In this document: in pieces, positions 59,368 to 64,000 of the stretch
Position numbering within the stretch: the stretch's first letter is position 1
Layout of the letters: every line of letters begins with the position of its first letter
Assembly: GCA_910575815.1 (NCBI GenBank)
Contig: CAJTFN010000003.1
Location: forward strand, 14,173-78,172
Source of the DNA: Oscillospiraceae bacterium
Lineage (GTDB): Bacteria > Bacillota > Clostridia > Oscillospirales > Oscillospiraceae
DNA: 64,000 nucleotides
Direction: 5' to 3'
Position numbers and translations under genes: made by a program
Notes under the pieces: generated by a model
Seen by the model: only the letters and a program-made list of their open reading frames with translations
Databases searched by the model: none
What the model was told of the DNA's origin: nothing

Positions 59368-59430
59368 TTGACAACCGGAGTTCGTTGCCTGAATCCTCAA
59401 ATTGTAAACAGGAGTTAGAATCAGCTAACT
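59368..59430 (+). promoter_or_regulatory. feo promoter region with DtxR-like operator
   Basis: A -35-like TTGACA at 59368-59373 is followed by a poor -10. At 59413-59430 lies AGTTAG-AATCAG-CTAACT, a perfect 6-bp-arm repeat of the TTAG...CTAA kind recognised by DtxR/IdeR-type iron repressors. It ends 28 nt before the first feoA. Iron repression of the operon is the likely effect. Confidence 0.55.
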
Positions 59431-59457
59431 TCAAAAATCGCGGACAGGAGGTTCCCT

Positions 59458-59670
59458 ATGATACCCCTTTCTATGGCAAAAACAGGCGAAACTGTCACCA
59501 TTCGGAAGATCACGGGAAAGGACGAGGTCCGGCAGCACCTGGCGGAGCTGGGCTTTGTGGTGGACGGCACGCTCACCGTGGTCAGCGAGATTGCGGGGAA
59601 TTTCATCCTTCAGGTGAAGGACAGCCGGGTTGCCCTGGACCGGACCATGGCCAACCGGATTCTGATTTAG
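59458..59670 (+). CDS. feoA: FeoA protein (first copy)
   Basis: This 70-residue protein comes after ACAGGAGG. The small SH3-like fold is recognisable from AKTGETVTIRKITGKDEVRQ, HLAELGFVVDGTLTVV and a last strand RVALDRTMANRIL. FeoA binds the cytosolic part of FeoB and modulates ferrous iron uptake. It is the first of two feoA genes in tandem, and differs from the second in having a longer first loop. Confidence 0.85.
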   Translation: MIPLSMAKTGETVTIRKITGKDEVRQHLAELGFVVDGTLTVVSEIAGNFILQVKDSRVALDRTMANRILI

Positions 59671-59725
59671 GCCCCTCCGGGAGCCCCCAGGGCGGCCCCC
59701 GGGAACACAGACAGGAGGAACGAGG

Positions 59726-59947
59726 ATGAAAACATTGAAAGACGCCCAGGTGGGCGAAACCGTCACCGTGACCAAGCTCCGGGGGGACGGCCCGGTCAAG
59801 CGCCGGATTATGGACATGGGCATCACCAAGGGCGTGGAGATTCTGGTACGGAAGGTGGCCCCTCTGGGGGACCCCATGGAGCTGAATCTCCGGGGATACG
59901 AGCTTAGTCTGCGCAGAGCGGACGCGGAAAATATTGAGGTCGTTTAA
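59726..59947 (+). CDS. feoA: FeoA protein (second copy)
   Basis: This 73-residue protein is behind ACAGGAGG. It shows DAQVGETVTVTKLRGDGPVK, RRIMDMGITKGVEILVRKVA, PLGDPMELNLRGYELSLR and DAENIEVV, the canonical FeoA sequence and closer to the family consensus than the first copy. It lies 70 nt upstream of feoB, from which it is separated by a second operator-like site. Confidence 0.88.
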   Translation: MKTLKDAQVGETVTVTKLRGDGPVKRRIMDMGITKGVEILVRKVAPLGDPMELNLRGYELSLRRADAENIEVV

Positions 59948-59976
59948 GCAGAACGGCCTTTATTTTCGAACTGTTG

Positions 59977-59992
59977 GTTAGTCTAAAATAAC
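59977..59992 (+). promoter_or_regulatory. DtxR-like operator upstream of feoB
   Basis: GTTAGTCTAAAATAAC (59977-59992) is an inverted repeat GTTA...TAAC containing TTAGTCTAA, similar to the site before the first feoA. It could give feoB its own iron-dependent control. Confidence 0.45.
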
Positions 59993-60017
59993 TATCGAGA
60001 AAGGAGCATCGGAGGCA

Positions 60018-62210
60018 ATGGATCTCAAAATCGCCCTGGCGGGTAATCCGAACTGCGGAAAAACCACCCTGTTCAACCAGCTCACCGGGTCCAATCAGTA
60101 CGTGGGCAACTGGCCCGGCGTCACCGTGGAAAAGAAGGAGGGCCGGCTCAAGGGACATCGGGACGTGATCATTCAGGATCTGCCGGGGATCTACTCCCTC
60201 TCCCCCTACACGCTGGAGGAGGTGGTGGCCCGGAGCTACCTGGTGGGCGAGAAGCCCGACGCCATCCTTAACATCGTAGACGGCACCAACCTGGAGCGGA
60301 ACCTCTACCTCACCACTCAGCTGATTGAGCTGGGACTGCCGGTGGTGGTGGCGGTGAATATGATCGATCTGGTGCGGAAAAACGGCGACCGGATTGACCT
60401 GAATCAGCTGGGGGCGGCCCTGGGCTGCGAAGTGGTAGCGATGAGCGCCTTAAAGGGCGAGGGAGGCATCGAGGCGGCGGAGCGGGCCGTCGCCGCCGCC
60501 CAGGCGGGGACGGCGAAGAAGCTCCCGCCCGTGTTCACCGGCAGTGTGGAACACGCCCTGGCCCACATTGAGGAGTCCATCCAGGACCGGGTGGAGGCCC
60601 GAAGCCTCCGCTGGTACGCCATCAAGCTCTTTGAGCGGGATGAAAAGCTCCTGGAGGACATCGACGAGGCCCTGGCCGCCCATCTGGAAGAACACATCGC
60701 GGACTGCGAGGAAGAGCTGGACGACGACGCCGAGAGCATTGTCACCAACCAGCGCTACGCCTACATCAGCGCGGTTGTGGACCAGGCCGTGGAGAAAAAA
60801 GCCCCCCGGCACAGCCTCAGCGTCTCCGATAAAATCGACCGGATTGTCACCAACCGCCTTCTGGCCCTGCCCATTTTCGCGGGAATCCTGTTTTGCGTCT
60901 ACGCCGTGGCCATGGGCGGCTGGGGAATCTCCATCGGAACCAGGGGCACGGACTGGGCAAACGACGTTCTCTTCGGCCAGTGGGTCCCCGGACTGTTTGA
61001 CCGCGTCCTAACCGCCCTGGGCGTTGCGGAGGGGTCCGCCCTATATGGCCTCATTCAGGAGGGCATTGTCGCCGGCGTGGGGGCGGTGCTGGGCTTTGTG
61101 CCTCAGATGCTGGTGCTGTTTCTGCTTTTGGCCGTGCTGGAGGACGTGGGGTACATCGCTCGGGTTGCCTTTATCATGGACCGGATTTTCCGCCGTTTCG
61201 GCCTCTCGGGGAAGAGCTTCATTCCCATGCTGGTGGCCACGGGCTGCGGCGTGCCGGGGATCCTGGCCTCCCGGACCATTGAGGGGGAGCGGGACCGGCG
61301 CATAACCGTTATGACCACCGGATTCATCCCTTGCGGGGCCAAGCTGCCCATCATCGGCCTCTTTGCCGGGGCGGTGTTCGGCGGGTCCGCCTGGGTGGCG
61401 GTGTCCGCGTTCTTCGCCGGCCTTGCCGCCGTGGTCCTCTCCGGCGTCATGCTGAAAAAATGCAGGGCCTTCGCGGGGGACCCCGCTCCCTTTGTCATGG
61501 AACTGCCCGCTTACCACGCGCCCTCAGCCGCCAACGTCCTCCGGGCCACCTGGGAGCGGGGGTGGAGCTTCGTCAAGCGGGCGGGGACCATGATTCTCCT
61601 GAGCTCCATGGTCCTCTGGTTCCTCCAGGGCTACGGCTTCGTGAACGGCGTCTTCCAGGCGGTGGCGGACAACAACGCCTCCCTTCTGGCCATGCTTGGC
61701 CGCGGGGTGGCCTGGGTCTTCGCCCCCATCGGCTGGGCGGGAGATATGGCGTGGAAGGCCACCGTGGCCACCTTTACCGGCCTCATCGCCAAGGAGGAGG
61801 TGGTCTCCACCTTCGGTGTGCTGTACAGCTTTGCCGGGGAGGAGCTGGGGGACAACGGAGAGGCCATCTGGGCCCTGGTGGGCGCGGACTTCGGGGCCAT
61901 GAGCGCTTATAGCTTCCTGATCTTTAACCTGCTCTGCGCTCCCTGCTTCGCCGCCATGGGAGCCATCCGCCGGGAGATGAACAGCGCCAAATGGACGGCG
62001 GCGGCCATCGGATATATGTGCATCTTTGCCTATGGGGCCGCCCTGGTGGTCTTTCAGCTGGGCGGGCTGTTCACCGGCGAGGCTGCCTTTGGCCCCGGCA
62101 CCGTGGCCGCCCTGGCCCTGCTGGCGGGAGTCGTGTATTTGCTGGGCCGTAAAGGATACCGGCAGCCCAGGGAAGAGCGGCAGCAGACCGCCTCCGCCCT
62201 CCGGGCCTGA
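60018..62210 (+). CDS. feoB: Ferrous iron transporter FeoB
   Basis: This 730-residue protein comes after GAAAGGAG. The N-terminal G-domain has G1 GNPNCGKTT (9-17), G2 NWPGVTVEKKEG, G3 DLPGIYSLSPY and G4 NMIDL. A helical linker follows to about residue 270. The membrane part has two inverted Gate-like halves, with FIPMLVATGCGVPGILASRT and FIPCGAKLPIIGLFAG motifs; Cys in each is typical. Length and layout are standard. It imports Fe2+ and works with the two upstream FeoA proteins and the small Cys-rich protein downstream. Confidence 0.95.
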   Translation: MDLKIALAGNPNCGKTTLFNQLTGSNQYVGNWPGVTVEKKEGRLKGHRDVIIQDLPGIYSLSPYTLEEVVARSYLVGEKPDAILNIVDGTNLERNLYLTTQLIELGLPVVVAVNMIDLVRKNGDRIDLNQLGAALGCEVVAMSALKGEGGIEAAERAVAAAQAGTAKKLPPVFTGSVEHALAHIEESIQDRVEARSLRWYAIKLFERDEKLLEDIDEALAAHLEEHIADCEEELDDDAESIVTNQRYAYISAVVDQAVEKKAPRHSLSVSDKIDRIVTNRLLALPIFAGILFCVYAVAMGGWGISIGTRGTDWANDVLFGQWVPGLFDRVLTALGVAEGSALYGLIQEGIVAGVGAVLGFVPQMLVLFLLLAVLEDVGYIARVAFIMDRIFRRFGLSGKSFIPMLVATGCGVPGILASRTIEGERDRRITVMTTGFIPCGAKLPIIGLFAGAVFGGSAWVAVSAFFAGLAAVVLSGVMLKKCRAFAGDPAPFVMELPAYHAPSAANVLRATWERGWSFVKRAGTMILLSSMVLWFLQGYGFVNGVFQAVADNNASLLAMLGRGVAWVFAPIGWAGDMAWKATVATFTGLIAKEEVVSTFGVLYSFAGEELGDNGEAIWALVGADFGAMSAYSFLIFNLLCAPCFAAMGAIRREMNSAKWTAAAIGYMCIFAYGAALVVFQLGGLFTGEAAFGPGTVAALALLAGVVYLLGRKGYRQPREERQQTASALRA

Positions 62211-62236
62211 GAAACTTGACAGAAGGAGCGGACACT

Positions 62237-62404
62237 ATGTCGGAAGTATTTGGAACCCTGACGGTTCTGCTGGCGCTGGCCGCCGTGTCGGCCCTGGCCA
62301 TTCGGTCCCTGTGGCGGGACCATAAACGAAAGGGTGGCTGTAACGGCGATTGCTGCTCCTGCGGCAGCTGCGGCGGATGCGCGGAGAAAGAGCGTTCCCT
62401 GTAG
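62237..62404 (+). CDS. FeoB-associated Cys-rich membrane protein
   Basis: This 55-residue protein starts at MSEVFGTLTVLLALAAVS after AGAAGGAG. One membrane helix (about 5-25) is followed by a basic stretch and a cluster of seven cysteines (GCNGDCCSCGSCGGCAEK). Such proteins lie after feoB in many Firmicutes. A role in handing over or sensing iron is assumed, not proven. It ends the feo operon. Confidence 0.85.
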   Translation: MSEVFGTLTVLLALAAVSALAIRSLWRDHKRKGGCNGDCCSCGSCGGCAEKERSL

Positions 62405-62495
62405 GAAGCGCGCCTCGGAGGAGGCCGTCAGGCGGAGCTTGTGAGGCACTTCCCGGCCTGGGTTTTTGTAAGGCGGGAAAGGGAATCCCATGGGA

Positions 62496-62521
62496 GGGCG
62501 GACCTGAGGGTCCGCCCTTTT
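62496..62521 (+). terminator. Terminator of the feo operon
   Basis: A perfect 9-bp stem GGGCGGACC (62496-62504) and GGTCCGCCC (62509-62517) followed by TTTT. A second GC-rich hairpin (CCCTGGGG...CCCCGGGG, about 62540-62571) lies just beyond, facing the convergent GNAT gene. Confidence 0.75.
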
Positions 62522-62579
62522 GCGTGTGAAAATAAGGAAAGTCCCTGGGGCGCAGACACCCCGGGGCCTTTTTGCCTTA

Positions 62580-63071
62580 TTACAAAGAGCGGCAGTAAAG
62601 GACTTCCCAAAGGAGCTTCCCGCCAATTTCATCTTCCATTCTATCGCCGGAACAGGAGAATCCCGCCCTCTCATAGAACCTCCGGGCCCTCCGGTTTTCC
62701 TCCAGCACCCAGAGAAGGACTTCCCGGAAGCCCTGCCCCGCCAAGGCCTCCACCGCCGCCTCCAGCAGCGCCTTTCCAAAGCCTCTGCCCATGTACTCCG
62801 GCAGCAGATAGAGCGACACAATCTCCCCGAAGCCCGGGCAGCCCTCCCAGCGGGAGGGGCAGACGCTGGAGGTCCCCAACAGCCGCCCGCCCTCGGTTAT
62901 AACCAGCGTGTCCCAGCCCGCCTGGTCCAGGACCCCGCACCACCCTCCCACAGGGATATGGTCCAGATAATCCTGGGGAACGATACCCCGATAGGCATGT
63001 TTCCAGCTCTCCTCATAAATCCGGCTGACCTCCAGGCGGCTGTCCGTTTTCCGCAGCGGTCGAATCTCCAT
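62580..63071 (-). CDS. GNAT-family N-acetyltransferase
   Basis: This 163-residue protein starts at MEIRPLRKTDSRLEVSRI, 9 nt after AAGGGG. The acetyl-CoA motif A is VSLYLLPEYMGRGFGKALLE (Q/RxxGxG/A form: MGRGFGKA), then EVLLWVLEENRRARRFYERA and GFSCSGD. The general substrate class cannot be told from sequence. Its start overlaps the end of the GIY-YIG gene by 59 nt, so the two are co-transcribed. Confidence 0.85.
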   Translation of the reverse strand: MEIRPLRKTDSRLEVSRIYEESWKHAYRGIVPQDYLDHIPVGGWCGVLDQAGWDTLVITEGGRLLGTSSVCPSRWEGCPGFGEIVSLYLLPEYMGRGFGKALLEAAVEALAGQGFREVLLWVLEENRRARRFYERAGFSCSGDRMEDEIGGKLLWEVLYCRSL

Positions 63072-63327
63072 GGTGCGATTCCCCTTTCCCCTCAACCAGC
63101 GCCAGCTTTTTGGCGCGGCCCAGGTGTTTGATGGCGGCCTCCCGCCGGAGGGCGGCGGATTTGTCCTCCGCCTCCTCCTGATAGACCAGCGCCACCGGTG
63201 GGCGGCTGCGGGTGTACTTGGCTCCTTTGCCGCTCCGATGGGCCTCCACCCGGCGGGGCAAGTCGTTGGTACAGCCGGTGTATAGGCTGCCGTCCCCGCA
63301 GCGGAGCATGTAGACGGTCCAGGCCAC
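63013..63327 (-). CDS. GIY-YIG domain protein (YhbQ/UPF0213-like)
   Basis: This 104-residue protein starts from GTG (63327) after AAGGGGGCGG. VYMLRCGDGSLYTGCTNDL is the GIY-YIG motif (VYML...LYTG), and the catalytic Arg is in DLPRRVEAHRSGKGAKYTRS. PVALVYQEEAEDKSAALRRE includes the conserved Glu. This is the stand-alone single-domain type, with possible structure-selective nuclease activity. It overlaps the downstream GNAT gene. Confidence 0.85.
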   Translation of the reverse strand: MAWTVYMLRCGDGSLYTGCTNDLPRRVEAHRSGKGAKYTRSRPPVALVYQEEAEDKSAALRREAAIKHLGRAKKLALVEGKGESHHGDSTAAENGQPPGGQPDL

Positions 63328-63528
63328 GGCACCGCCCCCTTTCGTTGGACGTTTGCCACAGTATAACACGGCGGTCCGTCGTAGTAAAGGGCAGCATAGG
63401 GACTTCCCTGGTTTTCATAGGAATAGGGCAGAGGCCAGGCTTCCGCGCCGCCTCGGAATCCGGTACGCCGCTGGCCGCAAACGCGGCGGCCGGGGCTCGG
63501 CGTCCGGCGGCCCCGGTATGGAGGTCTT

Positions 63529-63732
63529 ATGTTGTCTGTCGCACTGCTGATGTTCGCAAACACGCTGTTGTTTTCCCTGCGGCTTTCCGGCAGCGGGTCC
63601 TTCCCCAAGCCGCTCACCGCCGCGGAGGAACGGGAATGGCTGGAGAAATATGCCCAAGGGGACCCGGAGGCCCGGCAGGTGCTTATTGAGCGGAATTTGA
63701 GGCTGGTGGCCCATATTATTAAGAAGGGATAA
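63529..63732 (+). pseudogene. sigK: 5' fragment of sporulation sigma factor K, interrupted
   Basis: A 67-residue frame after GGAGG. A hydrophobic pro-sequence (SVALLMFANTLLFSLRLSG) is followed by SFPKPLTAAEEREWLEKYAQ and IERNLRLVAHIIKK, the N-terminus of pro-sigma-K up to region 2. Sequence similarity then stops abruptly: AAG-AAG is followed by GGA-TAA, where sigma-K continues with an aromatic residue and the DDLISIGTIGL segment. In Bacillus and Clostridioides sigK can be split by a 'skin' element that is excised in the mother cell. The downstream half is not in the window. Confidence 0.8.
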
Positions 63733-64000
63733 AGCAAACGGAATCATGTTTCATATATTTTTTCCAAAGAAGTCATATTGAAATCCCTTCTGGAAAAAGG
63801 CATCATCACCGATGATGCCTTTTCGCGATATGATCAAATACTGTATGACCGTTACCACATTGACGCTTCCCTTGGAGTCCCTCGCCCTATCATCAAAGAA
63901 ATTTCGGAAATACCAGCCCCGGCTACACGTTCACAAGATAGCCCGTATCTTTCACTGACCTCACTTGCCAAAGAGAAAGACAGTTCCTCATCAGGCTATC
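63733..64000 (+). other. Start of the sequence interrupting sigK, with a SHOCT-like open frame
   Basis: This stretch is AT-richer than its surroundings. The sigK frame is open again after the TAA, from about 63733 to the window end. It encodes SKEVILKSLLEKGIITDDAF and SRYDQILYDRYHI, like the SHOCT-type helix pair (LLxxGxITxxEFxxxKxxL) found in small proteins next to large serine recombinases. There is no good ATG; TTG near 63777 is possible. I read it as the left edge of a skin-like element, with its recombinase probably beyond the window. Confidence 0.45.

Overview
The window reads as high-GC DNA from a gut-type, spore-forming Clostridia lineage, most likely Oscillospiraceae (Flavonifractor/Oscillibacter-like). 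This rests on Gram-positive style ribosome binding sites throughout, a sporulation sigma-K gene fragment, a lysine riboswitch driving an NhaC-family carrier, a feoA-feoA-feoB iron locus, and a Tn1549/CTn-like conjugation system. I cannot fix the species by eye.

Layout. Bases 1 to about 42.9 kb are an integrative conjugative element (ICE) whose left end and integrase lie outside the window. It holds accessory genes and a DNA methyltransferase (1-7.1 kb), a structured non-coding stretch (7.15-7.46 kb), a mobilisation module of MobC, MobP-type relaxase and PcfB (8.2-11.4 kb), a type IV secretion module of VirD4, Maff2, VirB6-like, PrgI, VirB4 and an NlpC/P60 hydrolase (12.9-22.8 kb), and RepA (22.9 kb). 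A metabolic cargo cluster follows (25.0-34.2 kb), flanked by XRE regulators. Then come a regulator-rich block (34.2-40.2 kb), ParB (40.3 kb), a second structured non-coding stretch (41.8-42.2 kb) and a truncated C5-cytosine methyltransferase (42.6-42.9 kb), where recognisable ICE sequence stops. Cargo also sits inside the transfer module: a YczE-like membrane protein, a SLOG protein, a nicotinamidase-like hydrolase and a ferredoxin.

The cargo cluster encodes an acylating aldehyde dehydrogenase, a short-chain dehydrogenase, an MFS carrier, a thiamine-diphosphate enzyme, a zinc alcohol dehydrogenase, a class III CoA-transferase and an iron alcohol dehydrogenase, all on one strand. An operator-like palindrome and an XRE gene stand at its head. 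The combination suggests import of a small (hydroxy)acid, activation by CoA transfer, cleavage by the thiamine-diphosphate enzyme, and redox disposal of the aldehyde as acyl-CoA and alcohol. The substrate is not known; 2-hydroxy acids or oxalate-like acids are the best guesses.

From 43.0 to 63.5 kb the DNA looks chromosomal. It carries a glycosyltransferase, two hybrid histidine kinases, XdhC, TraX, a lysine-riboswitch-controlled NhaC-family transporter with a Cys-rich leader domain, an aminotransferase, a Dabb protein, a SMI1/KNR4-like protein, a Vat-like acetyltransferase, a YfcE phosphodiesterase, the feo locus with DtxR-like operators, and GNAT and GIY-YIG proteins. At 63.53 kb begins the 5' part of sigK. 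It is cut off after about 66 codons by unrelated sequence with a SHOCT-like reading frame, which is the picture expected of a skin-type excisable element.
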